Shown here: positions 24,762 through 35,635 of the stretch, piece by piece
Layout of the letters: every line of letters begins with the position of its first letter
Position numbering within the stretch: the stretch's first letter is position 1
Assembly: GCA_016872155.1 (NCBI GenBank)
Contig: VHBB01000004.1
Coordinates: 112,549 to 176,548 of the forward strand
Reading direction: 5' to 3'
Length of the DNA stretch: 64,000 nucleotides
From: Sphingomonadales bacterium
GTDB lineage: Bacteria; Bacteroidota; Bacteroidia; Chitinophagales; Chitinophagaceae
Notes under the pieces: generated by a model
What the model was told of the DNA's origin: nothing
What the model saw: only the letters and a program-made list of their open reading frames with translations
Databases searched by the model: none
Position numbers and translations under genes: made by a program

Positions 24762-26738
24762 ATGCTAAAGCGAATTCGCCTGTCAAAGACCTTGCGCTGG
24801 GTGCTGAACCTGCTGATGATCTTTCTATTGCTCTTTAGCTTGTTTCGGTTCTTTATCTTTTTGCAGTTTCGTCCGCAGGGCTTGGCTGCTACCGATATTG
24901 CGGCGGCCTTTCTGTTGGGTCTTCGTTACGACCTGCGCTGGATTGCCGTGATCTTGTTGCCCGTTATTGTCATTAGTACCTATGCGGCAGGTTCGCCCTT
25001 TTATTCCGATCGCAATAAAAAGATCTGGACTTGGTATCTGGCTTTGATCACCTTTGTACTTTTTTTCTTCTTTGCTGCCGGCTATGGCAGTTTTTCGTAC
25101 AACCAAACGCCGCTCGATGCAGGGGCCATGAATTTTGCCGAGGACTTCACCATTTCGATCAAGATGATCTGGCAAACTTATCCGCTCGTATGGATGATGC
25201 TAGGGCTGGGCGTAGCGGTACTGATCTTTCGTTGGATGTACAGGCGAAGTCACTGGCAGGTCGTGAGTGCGACCGATGGGCAGGGCATTGCTCATCAAAG
25301 CAGTCATTTTTTGTTGGCGCTGGCCGTAGCCCTGCTTTGCATACATGGATCTTTTTCTTCTCGGCCGTTGGGAAGAACCGACAGTTTTCGTTTTTCGAAA
25401 GTGTTTTTGAGTTACTTGGCCATCAATCCGGTACAAAATTTTGCGGCAACCCTTGGTCTGCGTAAACCCGGTTACAACGAAGACCGGGCCCGGGCGCTGT
25501 ATCCGGTCATGAAAAAATGGATGGGCCTTGGGCCTGCCGCCGATTTTGATTTTCGCAGGACCATTGGCCCGCGTAGTACTTCTTTTGAAAGTCGGCCCAA
25601 TATTATCTTGGTACAATGCGAGTCGTTCAGCATGTACAAGAGTACCATGAGCGGCAATCCACTTAACACAACTCCTTTTTTTGATTCACTCTGTAAAAAA
25701 GGAATTTTTTTTGAGCGCTGCTTTGCGCCCACTTTTTCTACGGCTAGAGCGCTGTTTGCCATTGTTACGGGTATACCCGATGCGCAATTCTTTAAGTTCT
25801 CGAGCCGCAATCCGCTGGCACTCGATCAGTATACCCTGCTTAGTGGGCTCGAAGATTATCAAAAGCATTATTTTTTGGGAGGGGATGCCGCATTCAACAA
25901 TTTTGAGGGCATTTTGCGCAATATCCCTGACCTGCAGATGCACACCGGCACCGATTTTAAGGCGCCGCCCATCAATGTCTGGGGTGTGAGTGATAAAGAC
26001 CTGTTTGCTGCGGCCGATGAGCGCTTGCGTGTAACCAAGACGCCCTTTTTTGCCTATATACAAACGGCCGGCAATCATCGTCCTTTTCAGCGCTCGATCT
26101 CGCCGGCCGATAAAGATTTTAAAAGGGATACGCTCGACAACGAAACCCTAAAGACCAATGGGTTTGAATCGGTAGATGAGTACAACGCATTTCGTTACTC
26201 CGACTATTGTATCCGCTCTTTTATGGCCAAGGCTTCGGCGCAGCCTTATTTCAATAACACCATCTTTGTTTTTATTGGTGATCATGGGGTGGCAGGCAAT
26301 GCGCAGGCGGTATATCCAGCTGTTTGGACCGAGCAGCGGTTGACCGATCTGCATGTACCGCTTTTATTTTATGCGCCAGGTCTTTTGGCGCCGCAGCGAA
26401 GAAGCGAAGTGGTCTCGCAGATCGATGTGTTGCCTACGATCGCGGGTCTGTTACATCGCTCTTATCAGAACAGAACCCTTGGCAGGGACCTGCTCGATCC
26501 TGCTCACAAAGAACATTTTGCCTTTGTAACCAATGCCACTGATAAGGTGGGTATTGTTACCAATAATTTTTATTTGGTGCGTCAGCTTAACTCCGGAGAG
26601 GAGCAGCTGCATGCACTATCGTCTGCCCCCGATACCTTATCGAACGCCGAAAGAATCAAGCTGCAGCGATCGTTGGCCGAATTGGCCATGGCCTTTTTTG
26701 AGACCTCTCGTTATTTGATCTTGAACAACAAAAACTGA
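24762..26738 (+). CDS. LTA-synthase-like sulfatase-fold membrane enzyme
   Basis: 658 residues. Five N-terminal membrane segments (about 12-35, 45-70, 85-105, 130-150, 180-200) are followed by an extracytoplasmic sulfatase/alkaline-phosphatase-fold domain from about 270 to 590. The metal-site segments are NIILVQCESFSMY, a Thr/Ser-containing loop APTFSTARALFA near 323 (nucleophile region) and FIGDHGVAG near 504. In Gram-positives this family makes lipoteichoic acid; Bacteroidota lack LTA, so relatives more likely transfer phosphoglycerol or phosphoethanolamine to glycans or lipids in the envelope. The gene is divergent to PAP2 and abuts the convergent methyltransferase gene without a gap. A near-match -7 (TTTCTTTG) precedes it at about 24740. 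Confidence 0.88.
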   Translation: MLKRIRLSKTLRWVLNLLMIFLLLFSLFRFFIFLQFRPQGLAATDIAAAFLLGLRYDLRWIAVILLPVIVISTYAAGSPFYSDRNKKIWTWYLALITFVLFFFFAAGYGSFSYNQTPLDAGAMNFAEDFTISIKMIWQTYPLVWMMLGLGVAVLIFRWMYRRSHWQVVSATDGQGIAHQSSHFLLALAVALLCIHGSFSSRPLGRTDSFRFSKVFLSYLAINPVQNFAATLGLRKPGYNEDRARALYPVMKKWMGLGPAADFDFRRTIGPRSTSFESRPNIILVQCESFSMYKSTMSGNPLNTTPFFDSLCKKGIFFERCFAPTFSTARALFAIVTGIPDAQFFKFSSRNPLALDQYTLLSGLEDYQKHYFLGGDAAFNNFEGILRNIPDLQMHTGTDFKAPPINVWGVSDKDLFAAADERLRVTKTPFFAYIQTAGNHRPFQRSISPADKDFKRDTLDNETLKTNGFESVDEYNAFRYSDYCIRSFMAKASAQPYFNNTIFVFIGDHGVAGNAQAVYPAVWTEQRLTDLHVPLLFYAPGLLAPQRRSEVVSQIDVLPTIAGLLHRSYQNRTLGRDLLDPAHKEHFAFVTNATDKVGIVTNNFYLVRQLNSGEEQLHALSSAPDTLSNAERIKLQRSLAELAMAFFETSRYLILNNKN

Positions 26739-27482
26739 TCAGCGATTGCGTGTTGCGATCAGGGTCAGGCGCGGAGAACGTTCATCGTTAAAAGGGCGAA
26801 GCTGGTAGTCGCCTTTTACTTCGAGCACCGTCATTCCTTCTTTTTTTAAAAGATCGCTTAGTTCGTCTTTCGAGAACTTGCAGACCTTTTCTGTAAAGCA
26901 TAGCGGAGTAGATAGCTGTGGATCGTGAACGGTTATTTTTTTGTAGAAGTAACGAGCATCTTCTTGTCGCTCGATCAAAAAATTGATTCCCTTGATCGTT
27001 TTTTCTTCGCGGGCGATCAATTGCGCCGACGCATAGACGCTATTGATATAATCGATAACGAGCACTCCTTCTTTTTTGAGCGCGGTGACCATGGTTCGCA
27101 GCGCCAGTTCGTGTTGGTGCAGCTGATCGAAGTATCCGAAACTCGTAAAAAAGTTAAAGACATAATCAAAGCAACGGCTACACAAGATCTTTCGCATGTC
27201 ATGCACCTCAAAGTGCAACAAGTCTGTTTCGTAGCGTTTCGCATAGCGAATATTCTCGGGTGCCACATCTACACCGGTCACTTCGTAGCCCAGCGATGCA
27301 AGGGTGCGGCTGTGTCGGCCACGGCCACAGGCCATATCGAGCATAGTGGCATCGGCTGCCGGGTGCAGATAGGCGATCAGTCGTTCAATAAAGGCCTTGG
27401 CCTCTTTGTCGTCTCTGTGTGCGTAAAGCTGATGATAATAGGGAGAATTGAACCAATGCGTAAACCATGCTTTTCGAGCCAT
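26739..27482 (-). CDS. Class I SAM-dependent methyltransferase
   Basis: 247 residues from the ATG at 27482 (MARKAWFTHWFNSPYYHQLY). The Rossmann-type SAM-binding motifs are clear: ATMLDMACGRGRHSRTLASL (motif I), VTGVDVAPENIRYAKR (motif II acidic residue), and VFNFFTSFGYFD for the post-motif IV segment. Substrate unknown; the family includes small-molecule methyltransferases. I reject a longer start at 27527 because the -7 element TACCTTTG (27486-27493, minus strand) lies inside it, only 3 nt from the chosen ATG. The gene is divergent to glmM and convergent with the LTA-synthase-like gene. Confidence 0.88.
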   Translation of the reverse strand: MARKAWFTHWFNSPYYHQLYAHRDDKEAKAFIERLIAYLHPAADATMLDMACGRGRHSRTLASLGYEVTGVDVAPENIRYAKRYETDLLHFEVHDMRKILCSRCFDYVFNFFTSFGYFDQLHQHELALRTMVTALKKEGVLVIDYINSVYASAQLIAREEKTIKGINFLIERQEDARYFYKKITVHDPQLSTPLCFTEKVCKFSKDELSDLLKKEGMTVLEVKGDYQLRPFNDERSPRLTLIATRNR

Positions 27483-27485
27483 AGG

Positions 27486-27493
27486 CAAAGGTA
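27486..27493 (-). promoter_or_regulatory. -7 element (TACCTTTG, minus strand) of the methyltransferase gene
   Basis: Exact TAnnTTTG on the minus strand with only 3 nt to the ATG at 27482, so the message is predicted to be leaderless. Confidence 0.6.
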
Positions 27494-27535
27494 AGCCGAA
27501 GCCGAGTTTCGGGCCGCCAATAACCATTCATTGCG

Positions 27536-27543
27536 TATTTTTG
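27536..27543 (+). promoter_or_regulatory. -7 element (TATTTTTG) of glmM
   Basis: Exact TAnnTTTG, 18 nt before the ATG at 27562; divergent to the methyltransferase promoter 43 nt away. Confidence 0.55.
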
Positions 27544-27561
27544 CCGCGTTAAAACTTTCCT

Positions 27562-28950
27562 ATGGCTTTAATTAAGAGCATCTCCGGCATTCGAGGAACT
27601 ATCGGTCAGACGCCCGGAGAAAATCTTACCCCCATCGATATTGTAAAGTTCACGGCAGCCTTTGGCTCGCTAGTTAAGGGTCAAAAAGAAAAAATTAGAG
27701 TTGTCGTGGGTCGTGATGGACGCATGAGTGGAGAGATGGTGCAACAATTGGTCGTTCAGACGCTGGTCGCACTGGGAATCGATGTGGTCGACCTCGGATT
27801 GAGCACGACCCCTACGGTAGAGATGGCAGTAACGGCTGCGCAGGCAGCGGCCGGTATCATTATTACGGCCAGTCACAACCCCCGCGAGTGGAATGCCCTT
27901 AAGTTGCTCAACGAAAAAGGCGAATTTATCGATGCAGCATTAGGTGCCAAGGTCCTATCGATGGCCGAACAAGGGCAGTTTAATTTTGCTACGATCGAAA
28001 AGCTAGGGTCCGTAACCGCTGCCAATTACATGGATCATCACCTAAATGCCATCGTTAACTATCCACTGGTGGAGGCTTCGGTTATCGCTCAAAAAAAATT
28101 CAAAGTAGTGGTCGATGCCATCAATTCGACCGGGGCACTGTATGTGCCGGCCCTGCTTACCCGACTCGGTGTTACCGACGTGATCGTGCTCAACGAAACC
28201 GTAAATGGAAAATTTGCGCATGCCCCCGAGCCGCTTCCTGAAAATCTGCAAGAGCTTTGCCACGAAGTGGTCAGACAGGGGGCCGACCTGGGTATTGCGG
28301 TTGATCCCGATGTGGACAGGCTTTGTTTTGTCAATGAAGATGGTACCCTTTTTGGAGAAGAATACACCCTGGTGGCCGTGGCCGACTATGTGCTCTCTAA
28401 AAGGCCCGGTGCTGCCGTAAGCAATATGAGCAGCACCAAGTCGCTCAAAGAGCTGGCCCTGGCCAAGGGCGGCCAGTATGCTTCGGCTGCGGTAGGAGAG
28501 GTTAATGTAGTGGCCAAGATGAAAGAGGTAAAGGCTGTTATTGGCGGCGAGGGAAATGGCGGCATTATCGTTCCCGATTTTCATTACGGACGCGATGCAT
28601 TGATCGGCATCGGTCTTTTTCTGACCCACCTGGCGCTGTCGGGCAAAAAGATGAGTGCGCTTAGAAAACGATATCCTGATTATTTTATCTCTAAAAATAA
28701 GATCGAGCTGCAACCGGGTACCGATCTGTCTGCTATTTTTTCGGCCATCCAGAAAAAATATGCGCAGCATCCCCTCCATACCGAAGACGGGCTTAAGATC
28801 GAGTTCGATAGCGATTGGGTACACCTGCGCAGCTCGAACACCGAACCCATTGTGCGCATTTATGCCGAAAGCGATCTGGAGTCGAAGGCCTCGCACATGG
28901 CACAACAGCTTATGCGAGACATCAAGGAATTCTCACAACCGCTTAGCTAG
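27562..28950 (+). CDS. glmM: Phosphoglucosamine/phosphohexose mutase
   Basis: 462 residues of the alpha-D-phosphohexomutase superfamily. The phosphoserine loop TASHNPREWNALK lies at about 102, the metal-binding loop VDPDVDRLCF at about 248, the sugar-binding GEGNGG segment at about 333 and the C-terminal phosphate-binding loop RSSNTEPIVRIYAES near 430. It converts glucosamine 6-phosphate to glucosamine 1-phosphate for peptidoglycan and lipopolysaccharide, if the GlmM assignment is right; the GEGNGG loop supports GlmM over phosphoglucomutase, but substrate choice within the family cannot be settled from sequence alone. The next gene's promoter begins directly after the stop codon. Confidence 0.87.
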   Translation: MALIKSISGIRGTIGQTPGENLTPIDIVKFTAAFGSLVKGQKEKIRVVVGRDGRMSGEMVQQLVVQTLVALGIDVVDLGLSTTPTVEMAVTAAQAAAGIIITASHNPREWNALKLLNEKGEFIDAALGAKVLSMAEQGQFNFATIEKLGSVTAANYMDHHLNAIVNYPLVEASVIAQKKFKVVVDAINSTGALYVPALLTRLGVTDVIVLNETVNGKFAHAPEPLPENLQELCHEVVRQGADLGIAVDPDVDRLCFVNEDGTLFGEEYTLVAVADYVLSKRPGAAVSNMSSTKSLKELALAKGGQYASAAVGEVNVVAKMKEVKAVIGGEGNGGIIVPDFHYGRDALIGIGLFLTHLALSGKKMSALRKRYPDYFISKNKIELQPGTDLSAIFSAIQKKYAQHPLHTEDGLKIEFDSDWVHLRSSNTEPIVRIYAESDLESKASHMAQQLMRDIKEFSQPLS

Positions 28951-28958
28951 TATATTTG
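28951..28958 (+). promoter_or_regulatory. -7 element (TATATTTG) of the cysteine desulfurase gene
   Basis: Exact TAnnTTTG immediately after the glmM stop codon, 8 nt before the ATG at 28967. Supports that start over the long upstream frame through glmM. Confidence 0.6.
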
Positions 28959-28966
28959 CTCCGGCC

Positions 28967-30091
28967 ATGAATAGAATTTACCTCGATAATGCAGCTACCA
29001 CTCCGCTCGACCCGGAGGTAATGGAAGCGATGCTGCCTTATCTTTCTACCCATTTCGGTAACCCTTCTTCGATCTATTCGTATGGCCGCGAAACAAGACT
29101 AGCGGTAGAGAATGCACGCAAGACCGTGGCGCGAATCGTTAAGGCCAGCCCCGGTGAGATCTTTTTTACCAGCGGAGGTACCGAAAGCGATAACATGGCC
29201 TTGGTAGCGGCTGTAGAAGATCTCGGTTGTCGTCATATTGTAACATCGGCCATTGAGCATCATGCGGTCTTTCATACCGTTGAGCATCTCCAAAAAAAAC
29301 ACCAGCTTCAGGTTAGCTATGTAGCGGTAACCCCTAATGGTCATATCGATCTTGCGCATTTAAAAACGCTGGTGGCCGGTTCTTCGCAGCGGGTACTTGT
29401 TAGTTTGATGCATGCCAACAATGAGATCGGTAACCTACTCGATATCGAAGAAGTTGGGGCCATTTGTAAAGAGTATAACGCCATCTTTCATTCCGACACG
29501 GTACAGACCCTCGGGCACTATCCGCTCGACTTTAGTAAAAAGTGGATCCATTTTGCTACCGGGGCGGGTCATAAGTTTCATGGTCCTAAGGGCATTGGAT
29601 TATTGTATGTCTCCGACGAGGTATCCATCCATCCCCTGATCCATGGGGGCGGTCAGGAGCGAAACATGCGGGCCGGCACCGAAAATATTTACGGGATCGT
29701 GGGATTCGCCAAGGCCCTTGAGTTGGCCGATGCACACCTCGATAAAGACAAGCAGTATATTCTATCGCTCAAGCATTATTTGGCCGAACGATTGCATCAG
29801 CAAATTCCGGAACTCTCTTTTAATGGTGATTGGAATGGAGAGAGTCTGTATACCGTGCTCAACGTTTCTTTTCCACGCACCGAAAAAACCGAGATGCTAC
29901 TGATGGCCCTCGATTTGCAGGGAATTTGCGTGTCGGGCGGAAGCGCCTGTAGCAGTGGTGCCGATATGGGCAGTCATGTTATCAGAGCCCTGCGAAGCAC
30001 ACCCGGTGTGCCGATTCGCTTTTCTTTTTCTAAATACAATACCCGCGAACAACTCGACGAAGTGCTACGCGTACTGGCACAGCTAATCTAG
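28967..30091 (+). CDS. Cysteine desulfurase (NifS/IscS-like, class V aminotransferase fold)
   Basis: 374 residues. PLP enzyme that takes sulfur from L-cysteine as a persulfide for iron-sulfur clusters and thio-cofactors. Motifs: YLDNAATTPLDPEV start, SGGTESDNMAL, SAIEHHAVFHT, HSDTVQTLG, PLP lysine at about 201 in GAGHKFHGPKGIG, GGGQERNMRAGTEN, and catalytic Cys at about 327 in GSACSSGADMGSHV. The long frame that runs from 28655 is rejected because the -7 element at 28951-28958 and glmM occupy it. No isc/suf partner is adjacent, so it may serve tRNA thiolation or Fe-S assembly in trans. Confidence 0.94.
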   Translation: MNRIYLDNAATTPLDPEVMEAMLPYLSTHFGNPSSIYSYGRETRLAVENARKTVARIVKASPGEIFFTSGGTESDNMALVAAVEDLGCRHIVTSAIEHHAVFHTVEHLQKKHQLQVSYVAVTPNGHIDLAHLKTLVAGSSQRVLVSLMHANNEIGNLLDIEEVGAICKEYNAIFHSDTVQTLGHYPLDFSKKWIHFATGAGHKFHGPKGIGLLYVSDEVSIHPLIHGGGQERNMRAGTENIYGIVGFAKALELADAHLDKDKQYILSLKHYLAERLHQQIPELSFNGDWNGESLYTVLNVSFPRTEKTEMLLMALDLQGICVSGGSACSSGADMGSHVIRALRSTPGVPIRFSFSKYNTREQLDEVLRVLAQLI

Positions 30092-30094
30092 TGC

Positions 30095-30316
30095 TTAGAG
30101 GTGATGCCAGGGATTTCTTCTGCTCAGCCGTATGTAGTGACTCAGGTTGCGCCAAAAAGCCAATACCAGGTAAATGATAACGGGAGAGCCCAGGGTCAGT
30201 ACCGATGTATACATAAAATACTGCCGAATACGGCTGGGAGCGATCCCCATTCTAACACCAATGGCCGAACAGACCCCAAAGGCATTCCATTCAACAAAGG
30301 ATTTTAACTTATTCAT
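30095..30316 (-). CDS. PspC-domain small membrane protein
   Basis: 73 residues. The sequence fits the PspC domain: a short N-terminal part FGVCSAIGVRMGIAPSRIRQYF followed by one strongly hydrophobic span (TLGSPVIIYLVLAFW) and a basic tail (YIRLSRRNPWHH). PspC domains occur in phage-shock membrane sensors; stand-alone short versions are common in Bacteroidota. There is no pspA nearby, so a stress role is only inferred from the family. Converges on the cysteine desulfurase gene with a 3-nt gap. Confidence 0.8.
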   Translation of the reverse strand: MNKLKSFVEWNAFGVCSAIGVRMGIAPSRIRQYFMYTSVLTLGSPVIIYLVLAFWRNLSHYIRLSRRNPWHHL

Positions 30317-30329
30317 AGCAAAAGGCTAC

Positions 30330-30342
30330 CCCTAAATTAGGG
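30330..30342. promoter_or_regulatory. Perfect dyad CCCTAA-A-TTAGGG upstream of aconitase
   Basis: A 13-nt palindrome (6-bp arms, one-base centre) about 33 nt upstream of the aconitase -7 element. Size and position suit an operator, but no regulator is known here. Confidence 0.3.
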
Positions 30343-30374
30343 AATTGCCATTTCTAAACAAGCATCTACTTTCG

Positions 30375-30382
30375 TAAATTTG
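30375..30382 (+). promoter_or_regulatory. -7 element (TAAATTTG) of aconitase
   Basis: Exact TAnnTTTG, 46 nt before the ATG at 30429; gives a leader of about 40 nt, longer than for most genes in this window. Confidence 0.55.
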
Positions 30383-30428
30383 CCGCGCAGCAAGATGCCC
30401 TTTTTTTTATCGTAAACCCTGTATCGTT

Positions 30429-32696
<2,268 letters not shown>

Positions 32697-32705
32697 TGGT
32701 GTCGA

Positions 32706-33269
32706 TCAGGAGGATTGTCCCCAGCGAAAGGTATTGACCGTAAGGCCTGCCAGATCCATTACCCGGTCGGTAACGGTAGCCGCTACTTCTTTTAGGGTGG
32801 TGGGTTTGCTGTAAAAAGAAGGGGTAGCCGGACAAATAATACCACCGGCCAGCGTTATCGTTTCCATATTACGAATATGGATTAGATTATAGGGGGTCTC
32901 TCTGACCACGCAAATAAGTTTTCTTCGTTCTTTTAGCACGACATCGGCAGCTCGGGTTATAAGGTCGTTCGAGACACCGGTGGCAATGCGTCCTAAGGTG
33001 CCCATCGAGCAGGGTGCCACGATCATTGTGTCGTACTGCCCCGAGCCCGAGGCAAAGGGGGCCGAAAAGTCGTTGGTTTCGTAATGCTGAACATCAAATT
33101 GCTTCCAACTTTCTTTTTCCAACTCGGTATTCCATACCTCTTTGGCATTGGTGGTCATAACCACGGCCAGTTGCTGCCACTGCGCGCGGGCCTGGGTTAA
33201 TTTTTGCAGTAAACTCTGGGCGTAGATAGAACCACTGGCCCCCGTTACACAAAGCAAGATCCTTCGCAT
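32706..33269 (-). CDS. ubiX: UbiX-family flavin prenyltransferase
   Basis: 187 residues. UbiX attaches a dimethylallyl group to FMN to make the prenylated flavin used by UbiD decarboxylases. The flavoprotein signature is complete: LCVTGASGSIYAQSLLQ at the N-terminus, IVAPCSMGTLGRIATGVSNDLITRAADV in the middle (FMN phosphate contact and Ser), KLICVVRETPYNLIHIRNM and PATPSFYSKPTTLKE near the C-terminus. No ubiD-like gene is adjacent, so the client decarboxylase is elsewhere. It converges on the aconitase gene (9-nt gap) and its upstream region holds the candidate small RNA on the other strand. Confidence 0.94.
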   Translation of the reverse strand: MRRILLCVTGASGSIYAQSLLQKLTQARAQWQQLAVVMTTNAKEVWNTELEKESWKQFDVQHYETNDFSAPFASGSGQYDTMIVAPCSMGTLGRIATGVSNDLITRAADVVLKERRKLICVVRETPYNLIHIRNMETITLAGGIICPATPSFYSKPTTLKEVAATVTDRVMDLAGLTVNTFRWGQSS

Positions 33270-33362
33270 ACATCAATAACTAATTACGGGCCAATTGGTT
33301 CATCGCCAGCCCTACAGAATCAAGGATTAATAGTTATTTACCCTTATTTTCAGAAAATTGAC

Positions 33363-33485
33363 AGACCAATACCCCTAATCCTGCTGAAATTTTTCGAGAT
33401 TCGACTCGAATTTTCATAGGATAAGGTTTAATGGTTAATGGTCTATGATTAGGGCCCCCCGATGCAAGTCGGGGGTTCTTTTTTT
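33363..33485 (+). ncRNA. Candidate structured small RNA ending in a rho-independent terminator
   Basis: A 214-nt gene-free region between two leftward genes contains, on the plus strand, stacked self-complementary segments: AGACCA (33363-33368) with TGGTCT (33439-33444), or alternatively CCCTAATC (33373-33380) with GATTAGGG (33447-33454); an inner ATCCT/AGGAT helix (33378-33382 with 33417-33421) and a hairpin TTCGAG-ATTCGA-CTCGAA (33393-33410). A strong terminator follows. No coding gene on the plus strand leads into it (the nearest, aconitase, ends at 32696 with ubiX antisense in between), so an independent transcript is likely. The rod shape with interior loops recalls 6S RNA, but this is only visual. 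The two outer helices exclude each other or form a pseudoknot. No exact -7 element was found upstream. Confidence 0.4.
33456..33485 (+). terminator. Rho-independent terminator
   Basis: Perfect 7-bp stem CCCCCGA/TCGGGGG (33456-33462 and 33469-33475), loop TGCAAG, followed by TTCTTTTTTT. The T-run is on the plus strand only, so it stops plus-strand transcripts. It touches the stop codon of the minus-strand S9 peptidase gene. Confidence 0.85.
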
Positions 33486-35631
33486 AGCGAAGGGTGTTCT
33501 CGTTGCCCAATACGTTCAAGATCCAATTTGTTTTTTTGCTCCACAGATGAAAGGTCGTATTGTCGGCCATCCCGCTTATACCGTGGTTCTTGTTGGGGTA
33601 GTAGGCGCTTTCAAAATCGATATTGCTTTTTACCAACGCCGAGATCATCTGGGTGGCATTTTGAAAGTGCACATTATCGTCGGCGGTGCCATGAATAATC
33701 AGATACTTTCCTTTGATCTTGTCGGTATGGTTAATGGGTGAATTATCGTCGTATCCTCCCGGATTCTCTTTGGGGGTTTGCATGTAGCGCTCGGTATAGA
33801 TGTTGTCGTAAAAGCGCCAACTGGTTACGGGAGCAACCGCTACTGCGGCACTAAAAATACCGGCTCCTTTGGTAATGGCCAGTGAACTCATAAATCCACC
33901 ATAGCTCCAACCCCAATGTCCGATCTTGGCCTTGTCTACCCAAGGCAGCTTGGCCAGGAAATTGGCTGCATCGATCTGGTCCTCGATCTCGAGTTTGCCC
34001 AGTTGCAAATACGTTTTCTTCTTGAATTCCTCACCTCGGTAACCGGTGCCGGTATTGTCTACGCTCACCACAATAAATCCTTTTTGTGCCAATAGTTGAT
34101 GCCAGTTGCTAACCGCTCCGAACCGGTTGGCTACTTGCTGTGAGCCGGGTCCGCCATAGTTGCAAAACAAGACAGGATATTTTTTGGCAGCGTCAAATCC
34201 GGCGGGCTTCAGCATCCAGCCGTTGAGCGTATCGCCTTTTGAGTTGGGTATTCGCATAAACTCGACGGCGCCAAAGCCGTATTCGCGCAGGGTAGCCTTT
34301 AGTTTGGGCGATTCTCCAAAGACCTTCTCTTGCACGGCACTGATTCCTTTTTTCTTATCGACCAGCACTTGTTGTAAGCTGACGGTCTGCGGGGTATTGA
34401 TATTCGAATAATAAAGAATGAATTTGCTAAAATCATCGTTGAACGAAACGCGGTTCCAACCTTCTCCCTGTGTAAGCGCATAGGTCTTTTCGCCATTAAA
34501 ATCGGTTACAAAGAGATTGCGGTCCATGGGGCGGGGCCAAGCCAACGTATAGAAAATACGCTTATTCACTTCGTCAACACCATTCACCTCGGTTACCTCT
34601 ACGTTGCCTTTTGTCAACTGTTTTTTGGTCGTTCCGTCCAGCCCATAGAGATAAAGGTGACGATAGCCATTCATCTCGCTGGTAAATAAATAGTGCTTGG
34701 CATCTTTTAAGAACCACCAATCGTCGTTGATCTCAACGAAGTATTTATTTTTTTCTTCGTACAGCAGCGAGCTCTTGCCGGTAGCCGCATCGGTGCTAAG
34801 CAGTTTAAGTACATTTTGATGTCTGTTCATCCAGAACACGATCAACTGGCGATCGTCGGTGGTCCACTTAATGCGCGGAATGTAAATATCGCCGGTCTCG
34901 TACTGTGCCTTTGCCTTACTGGCCTTATTGACATCGTAGATATGGATCTCAATGGCCGAATTATCATCACCGGCCTTGGGGTACTTATAACGGTAATCGC
35001 TGTTGTGCGCATTATCGTACATCGTCATGTTGAATTCCTTAACGCCCGATTCGTCGAAGCGGTAGTAAGCAATGTAATTGCCCTTGGGGCTCCACTCGTA
35101 GGCGCGGCTAAACTCAAATTCTTCTTCGTACACCCAGTCGCAATTACCATTGATGATGTAGTTCCATTTTCCATCGGTGGTGACAGCCGTCGTAGTGCCC
35201 GTAGCAATAGTGTAGAGCATCAAATTATTGCTCTGTATGTACGAGAGGTGCTGGCCATCGGGCGAAAACTGCGGGTGTAACGACTTCGTATCACCGCCGA
35301 TTTGCAGCAACGAAGAGTCCTTGGCATTAAAAAGATAGAGCAGCGATTTCGAGGAGCGGCGGTAGATCGGCTCCGTCTTGATTCTAAGCAGTTGCAGGGC
35401 CGAATTGGACTCGCAGGCGATCACTTCATCGGGGCGACCGATCTTTTTTCCGCTCGCATCGGTAAGTCGGTCCCACTGCATGGCGGGAGCGGCCGCTTTG
35501 CTCTCTCCAAACGAGGCCATAACGGCATCGGTGCGAAAGGTTCCTTTTTTATAAACGTCTTCGAGCGTAATGGATTTGGTCTGGCTCCAGGCCAATGCCG
35601 GAAGCAATAAAAGCAGGAACAGGGTTCGCAT
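33484..35631 (-). CDS. S9-family dipeptidyl peptidase IV-like peptidase
   Basis: 715 residues from the ATG at 35631, where a signal peptide begins (MRTLFLLLLLPALAWSQ). An N-terminal DPP-IV propeller domain (about 30-460; YIINGNCDWVYEEEFEFSRAY carries the paired Glu that anchors the peptide N-terminus) precedes the alpha/beta hydrolase domain with Ser in GHWGWSYGGFMSS at about 574, Asp in IHGTADDNVHFQN and His in YPNKNHGISG. It likely cleaves X-Pro or X-Ala dipeptides from peptides in the periplasm. The frame extends upstream to 35688 but those residues overlap the preceding PLP-enzyme gene; with the chosen start the gap is 4 nt, pointing to an operon. Confidence 0.93.
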   Translation of the reverse strand: MRTLFLLLLLPALAWSQTKSITLEDVYKKGTFRTDAVMASFGESKAAAPAMQWDRLTDASGKKIGRPDEVIACESNSALQLLRIKTEPIYRRSSKSLLYLFNAKDSSLLQIGGDTKSLHPQFSPDGQHLSYIQSNNLMLYTIATGTTTAVTTDGKWNYIINGNCDWVYEEEFEFSRAYEWSPKGNYIAYYRFDESGVKEFNMTMYDNAHNSDYRYKYPKAGDDNSAIEIHIYDVNKASKAKAQYETGDIYIPRIKWTTDDRQLIVFWMNRHQNVLKLLSTDAATGKSSLLYEEKNKYFVEINDDWWFLKDAKHYLFTSEMNGYRHLYLYGLDGTTKKQLTKGNVEVTEVNGVDEVNKRIFYTLAWPRPMDRNLFVTDFNGEKTYALTQGEGWNRVSFNDDFSKFILYYSNINTPQTVSLQQVLVDKKKGISAVQEKVFGESPKLKATLREYGFGAVEFMRIPNSKGDTLNGWMLKPAGFDAAKKYPVLFCNYGGPGSQQVANRFGAVSNWHQLLAQKGFIVVSVDNTGTGYRGEEFKKKTYLQLGKLEIEDQIDAANFLAKLPWVDKAKIGHWGWSYGGFMSSLAITKGAGIFSAAVAVAPVTSWRFYDNIYTERYMQTPKENPGGYDDNSPINHTDKIKGKYLIIHGTADDNVHFQNATQMISALVKSNIDFESAYYPNKNHGISGMADNTTFHLWSKKTNWILNVLGNENTLR

Positions 35632-35635
35632 AGGT

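Noticed and set aside
28655..28966. Upstream extension of the cysteine desulfurase frame into glmM
   Set aside because: It overlaps the intact glmM C-terminus, has no family likeness, and a -7 element at 28951-28958 stands just before the family-consistent ATG at 28967.
33456..33485. Terminator of the leftward S9 peptidase gene
   Set aside because: The T-run follows the stem on the plus strand only; read leftward the stem is followed by GGCCC and no U-tract.
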